Positions 36,401 to 49,500 are shown, counted from the stretch's first letter. The stretch: 64,000 bases of DNA from Plutella xylostella (GCF_932276165.1 NC_063988.1:4650001-4714000), one strand, 5' to 3'. Translations and numbers: made by a program. The notes: generated from the letters alone by a model not told the origin.

Positions 36401-37006
36401 TCTTTGTGGCCTCTGTTGATGTTGTTGTCCACGTGATTCATTGCTACTATCCGATGCATAAGAATCTTTCTCGTCTTCTTGATAATTATCCATCGGCGAG
36501 TGCCTTTGAACGGGAGAAGCCCCTCTAACGCACATCATTTCACTTTCATCCATGACATCTGTGTAATCTTGTTTCTTTCGTTTTTTGCTTGAACCTTCTT
36601 TCCCGTCATACTTCTTTCTTTTCTTATTTTTTCGGCGTTCATCCGGTTCAAAATCTTCCTGATGACCGACCTCATGACCCTCATCAGTTCTGTTCATTGC
36701 TTTCCTAATTGCTTTTTCGATGCTGCCAGCGAAATCTTCTTCGACATTATTTAAAAGCTTCTTGTTTTTCTTGATTTGATCCTTTAATTTCTTCTCTGCC
36801 TTACGATTTTTTGATTTTTTTTTCTTACCTGATTTGGAATAAAACGGTTCCTCGGTATCGTGTGTTTCCTGTTCTTTCTCATCCACCACAGGAACAGACT
36901 CCTCTTCTTTCTTCTCCTCGGATTGTACTTCAGCTGCTTCTTCGCCATCACTTTCAATTTCTCCATCTTCCAAGTCTTCAATATTGGGTGTAGATTCCTC
37001 TGCCAT
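33434..37006 (-). CDS. Triple CCCH zinc-finger protein, ZC3H4/suppressor-of-sable family
   Basis: One coding exon gives 1190 residues. Three CCCH fingers are visible: C233-C241-C247-H251, C262-C270-C276-H280 and C285-C294-C300-H304. They follow an acidic N-terminus (about 1-60) and a lysine/arginine-rich low-complexity region (about 60-225, several nuclear localisation-like clusters). The middle is disordered with repeated DxDxR-type segments such as DLDLRVP, DVDMRF and DTDIRF. The C-terminus is Met/Asn/Gly-rich and ends in an RGG/poly-Gly tract. Finger spacing and layout match animal ZC3H4/ZC3H6 and Drosophila su(s), nuclear RNA-binding proteins that restrict aberrant or non-coding transcripts (family knowledge). 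The ATG at 37006-37004 is chosen because a 3' splice site (CTTTACTTTCAG) lies 13 bp upstream, so an upstream 5' untranslated exon is expected; the longer open frame from 37063 would cross it. ZC3H4 versus ZC3H6 orthology is not resolved. Confidence 0.9.
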   Translation of the reverse strand: MAEESTPNIEDLEDGEIESDGEEAAEVQSEEKKEEESVPVVDEKEQETHDTEEPFYSKSGKKKKSKNRKAEKKLKDQIKKNKKLLNNVEEDFAGSIEKAIRKAMNRTDEGHEVGHQEDFEPDERRKNKKRKKYDGKEGSSKKRKKQDYTDVMDESEMMCVRGASPVQRHSPMDNYQEDEKDSYASDSSNESRGQQHQQRPQRHRNNQRDRKNNKNDRDRRRGAHPMQDPDGVCLYFMQGKCHKGDDCMFSHDALPPRKMELCKFYLMECCAKRDKCLYMHADFPCKYYHTGLPCIYKDECKFAHGPPLSDNLKNILLKHIESAPKEILGDFPRLNREGAMKMIQTTQMKLRQQYEPDSQGNIPSLFDLNIQNPSNIPEHMLMNQYNNDKQNKMSPKVRHSRWQNDNSMLNYNPNISPNSNMSNPNVLNIKNLTGVLTPKQITDLSKMGIDNLDQLGQLTVLQLNSIGISVKQITEIQLNTMSIQKLGLINNSEQMPSFVNPAEAAQDLDLRVPPSIAVANTSIVAAELPERDVDMRFQSATTVPNIENTDQINIEPTQSNKDMIDIDQYTKDALKFALKDKENIDNSNETFDVENSGSELIPIENKDVDHRVLPFADDAIRPIRPPLDVHSKKESDTDIRFLQPEPIFKSPEKRNRRSTTDDDDENNLCIDEKWYSSDEEKGGVRKKSPATSPQLMSPPQTPTPHVIEPSAVLKKLGDLSKIDISEEVTKLLNTMKNNLHEPQNEPKTDCSVTIKSRDPRSRPSPEPRTSDILKSTTKKPPRVSIYECIEGEPTDGRRRSDVDLRQPDFKLLGDTDLRQGSSGDIDFRLGLPFKPLPNYTPASEIDGSINSHPPIPYKLATIDIPRPDYTDIKNSTAKSQALVDPRLRKVFRLSIDESNSDTEKSVKSQPTTSSSPRVDPRRKPKDSDLINQDSKSTSLDLQVVIQNSEWYKDLSSTHKIFVNQQIATVTAMIKMFQQDKTPGKKLDLVPIQSNSVLVSIFNNLGVALGENGEFSYLPKPKEALLKTPAIFNQNQNPFGMPGNAMGVGNTMDSGNMNIMNMQQMGNMNMNMGGPMNNMGMANMSGYNPNYNDPRGGPAPGLLGIAPNMPHNFNKFPGNNNFGNMPYNGPGNDFGNMDGDQNFHRYPNRGGGHRGRGNDRWNRGGGGGGGGRGHRDRKNFNERGNWKNDRQ

Positions 37007-40000
37007 TTTGAATGCCTCACTGAAAGTAAAGAAAAAATATCGATTAGAGAAAACCGCAAACATTGGTACAGTGTATTATTAAATGGGTTAACGACACGAG
37101 GCTTAGGTAGGTACTAAACACTTATGTTAATGCAAACAGTTAATTAGGATATCCCTTGAAAAATACGCATTATTCCACTTTGAAATATAAATTAACTAGG
37201 TATTCAGCCTGTGTGTCACAACTGATATCACGAACGAGCTTGATTGTTACCGTAGGTATTTGTATTTTATCGAGTGGGTAGGTACATCGTGTAGGTAAAT
37301 AGTTTTATGCTATATTAAGTATATCCTATTTAAACACTGAAGTCACTTTATGATAAGTACCTACCTATTTAGCTAATCAGGTTGCTAGATTAAGCAATAA
37401 GGTACAAGTAGTAGGTTACCTACCTACCTACTTAATTTCTTCGTAATTTAAAGTTTTTGTTGTAAAGTGTAATTATGGTACTTACTACCTTTTGAATCTT
37501 TATAATTGATCATATTATAATTATTATTACTTATACAATATAGTTTTACGAAATACACATTCAAGGTTAAATTACTACTTACTGGATATTATTATTACTT
37601 ATATCGGATTGTAACATTGTTTCAGACAATATTCAATAAATCAAATAGGTAGGTACCTAAATTCACGATGGAAGTCTGGTAACATTACATTTTTATTTAA
37701 TGAGTGTCACCATTGAATCGTATGACGAATCGTATAAGGCGACCAAATTAAAATGTCATATTGTATGGAAATACCTATAATGTTGATAAATCAGAATAAC
37801 ATGGCTTTACCCAACGATTTAACAGAACACAACACATTTATGTACGTGTCCATTAAAATTGTATAAATGGTTAAACTAAACACTGAATAATCTTCCCCAA
37901 AACAGAAAATATCGATCTGAATTTTCACACACACATGTATTTTTAAACATCTATGTGTGCGCAATGTATTCACATAGCAAGTAGTAGGTGCGTCGTTAAA
38001 ATACCACTACTACACAGAAACGTAAATGAGTTTCATAGCAAAGTTATATAAATAGAAATACATTATATATAGTTAAAGAAACGCCCTTATGCATTTACAG
38101 TGTTTTGAAATAGATAACACGATAAGTAACTGAATATCTAAACGTCCCTAAACATTAATACTATACCTATAACTCGACGAGACAAAAAGCATTGGGGCTA
38201 GATCTCCAGAATATCACGAAATTTAGATATTGCGCAGATTGCGATTCAACATCTATGGGTAAAGTCAGTACTGCAACTGTTCATGTAGCCACTACTTTCA
38301 ATTAATTAGGAGTAGATTTGGCCCTGCAAAGCTAGCAGTAGGTGGCCGTTCACATTTCACAATGCTGAGTTTTGCGATGTACACCGCACGCTCCTCGTCA
38401 CGATAAATGTGACGTCAGCGTTCTAGAAGTGGCTGCTTTGCTTGTGTGCCGCTATTGAGGTCACGTTCCGAAGCATACGACACACACACAGAAAACCTAT
38501 CGGACTCTGACACTACACACAAACACAAGTTTACGCGTTCTCTTATGTACGTGCCTAACAATACACACAGTGACATATTCTGTCTACAATCTCCACACAG
38601 ATAAAAACGAATGACATCTTAATTTGGTCGCATTATACAACAAAGGAAATAATCATAGAAATTGAATAAATTTTGAGTATTCATAGAAATACTTAATCAA
38701 TTTATGAAACATGGAAAACACGGTATTAAACTTATAGAATATGGCTGTAATTACTGTAACCATCACCATTTAACCTTTTTACAGCAAAAGAGGTCAAATA
38801 ACTTAACCAAGAAGAACTAAGTAAAATAAATTATTAAAAAATAATTCAAAGCGAACATGTAAAAAAAGTTGTAGAGCATGCACATAACTATGTTAAAAAT
38901 TCAGTATTTTACCGATTTCGGTTTGCAAACATTATGAATCAACTTTTCTCTACTTCAGCCGCCATGTTGAATTATGGTGGATTTACGAATCAATGTTTTA
39001 GAAAATTACACAACAAAATAAGATATTGTGAACAACTCTAGAGAACCGCGGGGTTATTAAATTATGTGTAATATTGTTTCACAGCTTTCAAATCGCATAT
39101 CCGTTGGATTTGATGATTTTATAAAGCACTTTGTGTAAATTGTAGTAAAGGTCACGCATTATCATGACTGCCTAGAGTTAAATTATAATATAAGTGTTAC
39201 CCAATCTTACATTAAGGAACGATTCACTATGTGCGACTACTATACGCCATAAAATGGATATTTCATAGCATGGCTATTGCTGCATTTAGATAAAACAATT
39301 CGGCTACGTAGTATTGATTTCGGACGACGACTACAGCGAAACAATGGAGAAATGTGTGAGAAATAGTTCCAAAACTGGTCGCGTTTCCGGGGCGGTACTG
39401 TGCTTGTAGGATACGGACATTTTCCGGTTAGTTAGAGTTTTATGCATCATTTTCTACGTGTTTTCTGGCACTATTGTATTATTTTTAAATATATTATATT
39501 AAATATTATATTAATATATAGTATTAAATATTATTAGAAGTATAACAATAAAGTTTTTGTTATAAAGTATACAATTTGATCTTTTTTTTTACATTCCCAG
39601 GTTGCGCCAGGTTCAAAATCATAAATTCTACCAATATGTGGTGATATCGAATTAATTTTTGTTACTCTGCATTATCATCAAATAATAAAAACATGTTTGA
39701 AGCGAATATTTTTCAAATTTCAATTATTGTAAAGCCTAAATACGATTAAGATTAAGCACGATTAATAAAATAAGTTGTGTTCAACGTCTTGTTTCTTACC
39801 TCGTTTTTAGAGTTCCGTACCTCAAAAGATAAAAGCGTTATAGCATCATTATTTTGTCCGTTCCTCAACCATCCATCTTTCTCTCGGGAACATGTTGAGA
39901 TTTTTACGATCTCATTTAAAACATTTTTTTATGATATTTCCAGTAAACCAAGAAAATTTAAATTTGTCAAGTACTTACTACTGTCCAATGATACAGATTG

Positions 40001-40571
40001 ACGTAAAAATCTGAGTTATAAGTTTATTATGTAATATATGTATAGGCATATTAGCTAAGTAAGTATACGTTTATTATAGTCAGTAATTTCCGACAAAATT
40101 ACGCACTTTTTTATTTTGAAAATCAATGTTATACTAATACTAATGCACTTTTTTAATGTTTGATGTATACTGAGGAGAAAATATCTTTTTATGAAAAAAA
40201 AAATTGGTATAAAAATAAAAATATTTATTGTTTTTTTTTGTTATTTGGCAACGTAGAAAACCAAAAATATTCTACCTCAAAGACGTTTATTTTTAAGATT
40301 GGCAACTTTATGTCGGTATTGTCATTTTGTTGTGTCATGGAATGATTGAAACTCAACGAAATGTCAAAATTTATCAATTCACCCCTTAGCAAAAATTGAA
40401 GTTGATTATTTGTTATTTTATAGGTTTTATTTTATTAGTGCTGAACATTATTTATGTGATGTCAATCTATTTGCGTGCTGTATAAATACATCTACAAGAT
40501 GTTATGATTTCTTTTAATTTAATTAAAGAAATCAAGGAGTGTTTCCAAAGTACATAAAATAAAAGTATAAA
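37007..40571. other. Head-to-head spacer between the ZC3H4-like gene and UBE4A
   Basis: This 3.6-kb interval should contain both promoters and the 5' untranslated exon of the ZC3H4-like gene. GGTA/TACC simple repeats occur at 37260-37440. The part 38340-38620 is less AT-rich and includes a perfect CRE palindrome. No exon or transposon is firmly recognised. Confidence 0.5.
38410..38417. promoter_or_regulatory. CRE-type palindrome TGACGTCA
   Basis: A perfect TGACGTCA lies in a locally GC-richer stretch between the divergent ZC3H4-like and UBE4A genes. This is the consensus for CREB/ATF factors. An 8-mer can occur by chance, and its distance to either start codon is large, so a regulatory role is only possible. 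Confidence 0.25.
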
Positions 40572-43500
40572 ATGTCTGAACCAAATAATCCTTTTGCGGG
40601 ACTCGTGGCCGTGCCTGAAAAGCCAGATAACAATACTATGGATACCAACAATCCATTGCGCATTAACAGTAAAAACTCCCAAGCTGACATTGACTGTGAA
40701 ATGATAAATAAAATAGTTGAGAATGTTTTCCACTTCACAATAAACCCTAATGCAGTGGATGCCAAATCAGGGTCTGACCGACAACTAGTGTATCTAGAAG
40801 AATTAGCTGATGCCATGAAGCCACACAAATGCATAGATTTAGAAGGATTGGAGCAAGCTCTATTTGAAAGGCTGTTACTGACAGACATAGAATCAGCTGT
40901 GATACCCAAAAGCAGAACTTACAAAGAGCATGTTGTACAAAAGCAAGTGTTTCCATACTTGTTCAGTTCTATGCAGAATTTACAGAGCTATGACCAGAGT
41001 AGTTCAGTGGTTGTACAGAATGGCCTAGTGAAGATGCGAGAGTTGATATTTAGAAATGCAGTGACGGCGCTCAAGCAGCCCATGTTGTTTGAGGGACAAG
41101 ACTTCTCTGTCCAGCTGGTGGAGTTGCTGCAGCATGTCGATCCTCAGAGCCATTCCTTCTTTATAGATATTGTCAAAGCATTTGTATCTGATGGTAAGTT
41201 GAATGTAATATTTAACTTGTGATCATCATACTTCTATTAGAATTTGTAGTAGTTTCTAATAGGGGTCCATATATTTTGTGTCAGTTCATAATTTATAAAA
41301 GAAGTTCATATAAGAGAAGAAGATTTTTACAGTGTAATAACTAGTGATGTAACGAATATTCGCATTCGCATTCGCATTCGCGAATATTCGCACATTTTTG
41401 GATATTCGCATTCGCATTCGCAAAATTTTGTGCGAATGTTTTGCGAATATCAGTACTTATTAGAAAAAAGTATTTTAAAATAATGGTAGGTTAACAAAAT
41501 CAAAATCCATTCGTCTATAACCTTTTATTACAAGTTACCCTCTTAATCACATTACCAGTCTTACTTTATCATTTGGTATTTATTTATTAATTTTTTTGGG
41601 CAATGAAACTTTAGAAATATTTAATACAAGGTGGGCCAAAAGTAATCACCGTATTGGTAGTTGCTCTCATTTGTACAAATGGCCGCCAATTTAAAATTTG
41701 TTTTGATATTGGTGAACTAGACAAATTCAGAATACAAATTCAGAAGCCATGGAGTGATATACTCTCCAAGATCGCGGAATAATTGTGTATACATATTTAG
41801 TTTTCGGGACGCCTTTTTTTTCGTTTAACTGTAATTTTTGCCTGCAAAATCGCCCGATTTTGCCGTTGGAAACGGTTTTTGAGGGGTTTTTTGAAGACCC
41901 ATGTTTATATGAATAAGCCCGTGTCTCTAGAAGCCCTTAAGGTGAGTGCGAGAATCTCTCGCCCGAAGTTCTCGCTGGAGTGATGAGAAATGCCATAAAA
42001 GGAGCCCGTATGGCAATCAATTGTGACGGCGCCCATTTTGCCGATATCATCTTCTAGACTTTACCAATAAAATTGTAAAGGTTCAAATAAATATAATAAA
42101 AAAACAGAACAAGTTTTTAATTTAGAAAAAAATGAGAGCCAAACAACATCGGATGACTTCGACTGGTCCACCTTGTAGTTTCATAAGACCTAAACATACA
42201 CTCACGTGCAAAGAAATAGTTCCACTTAAAAAATACAGACACCAAATAGCCCGTATTTTTTAAAACATTTAATATAAAAATTTAATAAAATATTAACGTT
42301 TTTAGTTCGTAATATTCTGATTTGTCGTTAAATGAACTTAAAAATTGCAGACGTCGTCATTAAGTTTTTTTTTGCGCTTAGGAGTAATTTGATGTTTTTC
42401 TTAACGGATCTTTTTCATTGCCCGTGAGTGTAAATAAACAAACAAACAGCTATACATTTAAATACGTTTAAATGTTTCGTGTAAATCGTCCTCAGAAACT
42501 GCACACAGTCGTAATGTGTATAACTGTTACGGAGCTAAATAAAGTTTAAAAAAAATTGCGCCTAGTATTGTTTAGTCTGATTCGGAATGCGCCTAGAACG
42601 AAACGTACCTCGTTCAGTACGAGACTGCCAACCAAACCATACAAATAACGCCAAATTTGAACACAAACTGAATATTCGCATTCGCATTCGCATTCGCGAA
42701 TGTCGATTTCAGATATTCGCATTCGCGAATGTCCAAAAACACACATTCGTTACATCACTAGTAATAACTGAAAAATTAAACTCATTTCAGGTGCAGAGGG
42801 TGCTCAAGAACAGTTGCGCGACGCCATGCTGCCTGTGTTGAGAAGGATTCACACTGACGTGAATAAGTCTAATATAATTAACCTACCTATTTATATTCTA
42901 CCATCAATTTATCTGTTTGCCAGTAAGTACCTAATGTGTGAAATACAAATACATAATATTGAAGAGTGCTTAATCCTAACTTTTGATATGAGAGTCTGAC
43001 CCTCAGTTACTAGTTATTGAAATCATTTATTGTTCTTCATCATCAGCCTATACTGCTGGACGTAGGTCTCTCCCAAAGCATGCCACTGGTTGTGATTTAT
43101 TGTTAACCATTAATAATAATTATTTAACTTCCCAGGTCATCCAAACCTAGCTCTCATACTAATGGAAGCATGTGAGCCTAAGATTGAGACCAATGGAAGG
43201 TTGTATCAAGACTCAGTAATGGGAGCCCTGCTGAGCCTGTCCGTGCTGCCCAGGAACGCCACAGCCATGCACGAGTTCTTTGACAACCCTATGGACCAAG
43301 TAAGAGAAACAATTGATTTGATAGCCATGATTATTATATATTATTATAGTGTTTTGAATATAATACCTATTAAAAATAACCATTTCCTAAGCCATTCCTT
43401 TAACACATTAACAGTGAAAACCATTTTAAAATACTTCTTATTCATGTTATACATTTGGGCAATTCAACTTTCTAGAAATGAATCTATAGATACTGAATTA

Positions 43501-46500
43501 AGTTATGTGGTATAGTATGAACAATTATTAAACAATGTAAATACCTGTAGCTAGCAAATATAGATAACTTAAATCCATAATGTTTTTATTATTTCAGTCA
43601 GCCACAACCATGATGGAGTCTTCAGTATGGAACGCAACAACCCACCTATCAAATAACATGCACAAGATCTTCTTAGCACTGCTTAAAGGAGGTCCCCACA
43701 TGAGAAACAGAATATTGGCATGGATTGGAAAATGTTTGAAGACAAATGTGGCCAGAGGGAAACTCTGGAATGTTCAGGTAAGTACTGGCAAGAATATTGA
43801 TGCATAAGTCATAGAATCCTAGATGGAAAGATCAACATCTGTTAACCAAGTAGAGTGCATATTTTATTTCGCGAATTTAAAAGAATTTGTATGTTGTGTA
43901 GAGTCGCCATGTAGCACCACACGCGTTGCACGAATACTGTGACTGCCACTAGGCCCTCAGGCACTTTTCGGTTTCGGTAGGGGAGAGAAGGAGATGTATT
44001 TATTAGTTGTGTGACGTTTGCCAGTCAGTCGGTACCTGCCCAAATTTATTCACTATAAATCACAAACCTATTAAACTCAACACTTACCTAATTCTCGACT
44101 TCAGACATTACAGTTATCTAAACATTTACAAAACGAATACACCAAGTATCACTTGTAATACAAATATATGCTGACTATTAAATGATTATTTCTAAAACTC
44201 GTTTTCAGGCTGGTGAGATCAGTGCAGCAACATTGACTTGTGTCTCGGACGGGTTCATGATGAACCTGGGAGCGGTGCTGCTGCAGCTCTGCCAGCCGTT
44301 CTGCACCACCCCAAACGACCCTAAAGCACTCAAAATAGATCCTACATATGGTGCAGTACCTGTAAGTATAAGTAGTATACTGTATTAACTTTAGCGCGAT
44401 GGTGTAATAAAAGTTTTTATATAAAACTTTATACCTTATAAATGTTACGTGTACCTACCTACATATAACAGAATTTTATGCCTGTCACTGGCATAGTAAT
44501 ATTATGATAATGATGATGATGATGTCCTCCACGACGTGTCCGTCGACGGCGACACCTTGTCAGTTCCTGGCATGTGCTCGTACGTGGCTTGCGAAGCCGA
44601 ACTTGGTCTTAAACGTGCGGCTACAGATGTTGCACTGTAACTGTCCGCTCGTGTTGTAGGTGTAGTTGTAGGACACCTTGGGACGAGTTTTCCGAGCGTG
44701 GCGTTTAGCTTCGAGTTCCTTGAGTCGGGCATCTTCGAACCTGGCCGTTCCTGTTTTAACTGCCTTTCTCCACTCCGATCGCATCAAGGCATCACTCTCC
44801 CATGTATCACAGGACATTCCACAAGACGTTAGATGTCGTTTTAGGACGTCCTTGTATCTCAGGTATTGCCCACCAGGCTTACGTTTTCCACAAGATAGCT
44901 CCGAGTAGAAGACGGATTTAGGCATTCGTGAGTCTTCCATGCGTACAAGGTGTCCACACCATCTTAACTGCCCCTTCATCAGGAGACATTCCATCCCCGC
45001 TATATGGGCACGACGCAGCACCTCGGAGTTCGGGACGCGATCTTGCCATTTGACCCGTAATATGGCGCGAAGACATCTTAAGTGAAAGGTGTCCAGACGC
45101 TTAATATCAGCTTTGTATAGACACCATGTCTCCGACGCATACAACAAAAGGGGCAGTATGATTGCTTTATACACTGATATTTTTGTGTGAAGATGTAGGT
45201 CATGAGATTTCCAAACTCTCTGGTTGAGTCTACCAAAGGCCGCAGCGGCACTGGCAATTCTCGCAGCAATTTCGGACTCGAGGCGGTTATCGTCACGTAT
45301 CAGTGTTCCGAGGTATCGGAAGGTTCGCACCTCTTCCAGCGGCTTTCCGCCCAGTAGTACAGCAGTGTCGGACGCAGATGTACCTCTTACGGGCTGCTTC
45401 AATATTTGTGTTTTCGACACGCTTATCACTAGGCCAAATTTGCGACATGACTCGTCTAGTTTATCCAGATATTGCTGCAGGTTGCTGATACTGTCGGCCA
45501 CAAGGCAGACGTCGTCGGCATACAGGACCTCGAGCGCGTTCTTCCTTTCAATTTTGCGTTTAGATCTGAAACGACTTAGATCAAAGACGTTCTTATCTGA
45601 CCTGACATTAATTTGTATCTGTTCATTGCAGTTCTTTAAGGCATCCGTCATGACTGCAGCGAAGTAGAGGGCAAAGAGCGTCGGAGCCATAACACAGCCT
45701 TGCTTAACACCGCTGGAGACTGGGAATTGTTTCGTAAATTCACTTTCATGTCGAACCCTTGCCATCATACCTTCGTGAAATTGGCGTACTAGGTTTGTGA
45801 ATTTTGCGGGGCAACCAGCCTTCTCCAGTATTGTCCACAAGGCGGTTCTTGGCACTCTATCAAACGCCTTCTCTAGGTCGACAAAACACATGTAGAGGTT
45901 GCGGTGTTGCTCAAGGCTTTTTTCTTGAATTTGCTTGACTATAAATATAGCATCAACCGTGCCTCGGTTGGGGCGAAAACCACACTGGCTCTCCGGAAGA
46001 ATGCGCTCAGCCAATACATTAAGACGCCTATTAATTATGTGTGATAAGATCTTGCCAGCTGCAGAGAGAAGTGAGATGCCTCTGTAAGAGCCGCATTCTG
46101 ATAGGTGTCCTTTTCCTTTGTATAGCTTGCAGATGGAGGCGTCCTTCCAGTCTTGAGGTATAATTTCCGTTTCCCAAATGTGTAGAACCAGTTCAAATAG
46201 TCTGTTCTTTATATTAGGTCCTCCGTATTTGAAAACTTCTGAAGGTAGACTATCTGAGCCAGGAGACTTGCCATTTTTCAGCCTTTGGGTCGCTTCATGG
46301 AACTCAGTGAAAGTCGGCGGTACATCAAGTTCTGACGCTATGGGCAGGTTTTCTAGTGTGCTTATATAGGACAGATCCGCTCCTTGCGTGCCGGGATTCA
46401 AAACATCGATGAAATGTTCTGCCCAACGGAGGAGTACTTCTGTAGAATCAGTCAGTCGTGTGGTTTTGTCTTTTGAGAAAACTGGTGCAGTTTTCTTGCA

Positions 46501-49500
46501 TCTAGGTCCGAACACACATTTAAGGCCCTCAAAGAACTTTGCGGTCTGATTGCTGTCAGCAAGACGTTGTAGTTCCTCAGATTTTGACTTCCACCACCGA
46601 TTTTTCAGCTCACGAATTTTAACTTTGAGTCCCTGCAGTACAGCTCTACGATGTATAGTACTGATTGGTTTTTTCAAAGCGCGTCTCGAGTCTTCTACAA
46701 GTCTCTGTATTTCAGCATCAGAATCATCGAACCAGTCTTGGTTTTTCTTCTGCGGTTTTCCGATTACTCGTAGGGAAACTTCATGAAGGGTTTTTGCATA
46801 TAAGCGCCATTCTTCGTCAATTGACGCGCTTTCCAGCGGAAGGTTTGCTTCACCAAATTCAGCATCAAGTTCACGCCGCGTTTCTTCGTTATGAACCAGA
46901 TTGGCAAACGCTAATCGCGTGGGGATTTTGTGCTCACTTCTGCGTGGAGGCTTGATGTTCAGCCTCATTTTGGATCTTATAAGACGGTGATCTGTCCACC
47001 CTTGGGCTCCTCGCATGGCCCTTGTAATGAGTACATCTTTCAGATCCTCTCTTCGAACTATGATGTATTATGATAATATATGTATGTGACCATGACCAAT
47101 CTCGATAAAGATACCATCACACTGGGTTTTCAAAAGTATTTTTAGCTACCTCTAGCAATATTTTAACTGCTTCGAGAAAAGAGGTTCTCGGTTTGATCTG
47201 TATATATTTGTATGTTTTGCGCGACTATCTCGCGTCTGGCTGGTCCGATTTTAACTTGATTTTCAGGCACGTATTTAAAAGTCATTTTGGCAACCCTTAA
47301 CCCTTTGTTTGTGTTCTATGTGTAAATTGTATTTGTAATGTGTAGATGTAATTTTGATGTTTTATATTATGAGTCCGTGGTTACTCGAAATAAATGAATT
47401 TATTATTTATTATTATTATTATTAACTATATTCTTTTACCCAACCTATATTGACGGCCGACTGGTGTAGTGGTTAGTGACCCTGACTGCTAAGCTGAAGG
47501 TCCCGGGTTCGATTCCCGGCTGGGGCAGATATTTGTTTAAAGACAGATAAATTTGTACTCGGGTCTTGGGTGTTGATATTTATATTTAATATATATCTAT
47601 CTATGAATTTGTGTAGATATCAGCTACCTGATACCTATAACACAGGCTCTGCCTAGCTTGGCGTCGGATCGCCGTGTGTGAGGTGTCCCCACATATTTAT
47701 TTATTTATCATAACCCCCGTACCTTCCAGCCAGAAGAGTGCGCGGCCAAATCCGTGCACTTAGACTGCCTGCACAGCGAGACGTGCCTGCTGCCGCCGCG
47801 CGAGCACGCGCCGCGCCCCGCCGCCGACACCTACAGCTTCGTCACCGAGTGCTTCTTCATGACGCAGAAGTGCATTGATCTGGGTTAGCATAGAATAGGC
47901 TGGTGTAGGAATATTATTGATATTAATTTCTTAACAGTTTCCGACAAACACCTGTATAGCGCAGAGATTTGAGTAAGTGGCCAGCGACAGCTATGAGCTG
48001 TTGATGACCATAGCCTTGCTTGACGAAATACGAAATTTCATAGACATTTTGATCATGCCATGGGTACATTTAATTTAATAAGATGGAATCATTGCATCTT
48101 TGATGCCATCCCGATTGCAGGTGTAAGGGCATATCAGATAGGAATCTAAATTCTCTGCTGTGCTGGACTGTGGACAGCTGATGATTATAAATCGAAATTC
48201 TATACCATGAGTTATAATGTGCAATAAATCCTTTTCAGGTGTACGCGTATGCGCGGAGAAGCTGTGGCGGTGCGGACAGGAGCTGGGCCGGGCGCAGCGC
48301 GCGCTGTCGGACGCGGCCGCCGTGTCCGCCGCGCACATGCTGGACCCCCTGCGCCAGCGCGCGCAGCACCTCATGACCAAGTAAACACACATTGTGTGAA
48401 ATAGTTAGTGACTGATAAGTACCTAATCTGACTGGATACCTAATCGTCTCATAACAACGAACTTTAGTTCGGCTCCGGTTTTTTTCACTCATCCATACAT
48501 AGTACGATTAAATGAGTAATTAAAAACGAGGATGTAACCTTAGCAATATACGATGGGCGAGTTAATGCCTCTGAGCGGACACCCGCGAAGCTATTATATT
48601 TAAAACATTCCACATAAAAATATTTGCGATTGGTATCCGCTCAACGCAGAGGTGGCCCAAACACGGAATCATCCAGCTTTATACGGCTGATTCACCCATT
48701 CCATTCCCATCCCCAGATTCGTGTCCCTCCGCTGCGCCCTCCTAGAACCGGACATGCTGACGAACCTGCACCGCCTGCAGGCCACCGCCTGCACGTGGCT
48801 GGTGCAGCTGGCCCTGAGGGACGACGCCGCACCCGCGCCCGCGCCGCTGCCCGTCGTGCTGCCAATTACCACGCCGCCTTCTGACTGCCTCAGGTACTAA
48901 ATACTAGATAATACTCCTAAAAAGTCGGATATCAAGCCATTAGCCCAAAAAAAAGGGAAATCTCCACGCCGAATGCCGATGCACAAAAAAATGCGAAATA
49001 GCGCGATGCGTGCTTGCTACATACGCGACGTTGATGTGACGTCGTCGCGAATGTGACGTTGCCAGAGGTTTTGCCATTATGACTAGTACCGTACCACAAA
49101 TTAAGTTGTATAGTAGTATCACGCGTGGCTGGTTCAGTGAGCCTGCACGTGGCTGGTGCAGCTGGCGCTGAGGGACGACGCCGCGCCCGCGCCCGCGCCG
49201 CTGCCCGTCGTGCTGCCGATTACTACGCCGCCTTCTGACTGCCTCAGGTAACTAAAGAGAACATAGCAATCCCAAAAAGTGGGATATCTAGCCAATAGCA
49301 TCAAAAAATTTAGAAATAGCGCGATGCGTGCATGCTACACACGCGTTCCTATAGGCTAACTCGGAATATTTTGTTCAAGCGCTTATAAAGCCAGAGGTTT
49401 TGCCACTGCCTATAACTAGTGCCGTAGCACAAATATAGAGCGTTGTATAGTAGTATCGCCTGGCTGGTCCAGTGAGTCTGTAGCTAGAGGCTGCTCGTGG

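Larger units (their letters stand above)
41342..42760. mobile_element. hAT-type element with 8-bp target duplication, UBE4A intron 1
   Basis: The ends TAGTGATGTAACGAAT and ATTCGTTACATCACTA are inverted repeats. GTAATAAC is directly repeated on both sides (41334-41341 and 42761-42768), a perfect 8-bp duplication as made by hAT transposases. Subterminal arrays of ATTCGC hexamers lie at both ends (41362-41450 and 42672-42730). The inside has no transposase but two nested MITEs. It fills most of intron 1. Confidence 0.93.

Noticed and set aside
33377..36993. Plus-strand open frames across the ZC3H4-like gene
   Set aside because: They are shadows of the long minus-strand coding exon with its biased composition and carry no domain.
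37007..37063. Upstream ATG at 37063 for the ZC3H4-like protein
   Set aside because: A good 3' splice site lies between it and the ATG at 37006, and the 19 extra residues are hydrophobic and unlike the acidic start of the family.
48288..48380. GC-rich minus-strand frames opposite UBE4A exon 7
   Set aside because: They mirror the GC-rich exon; the plus strand gives a continuous UBE4A match with correct splice phases.
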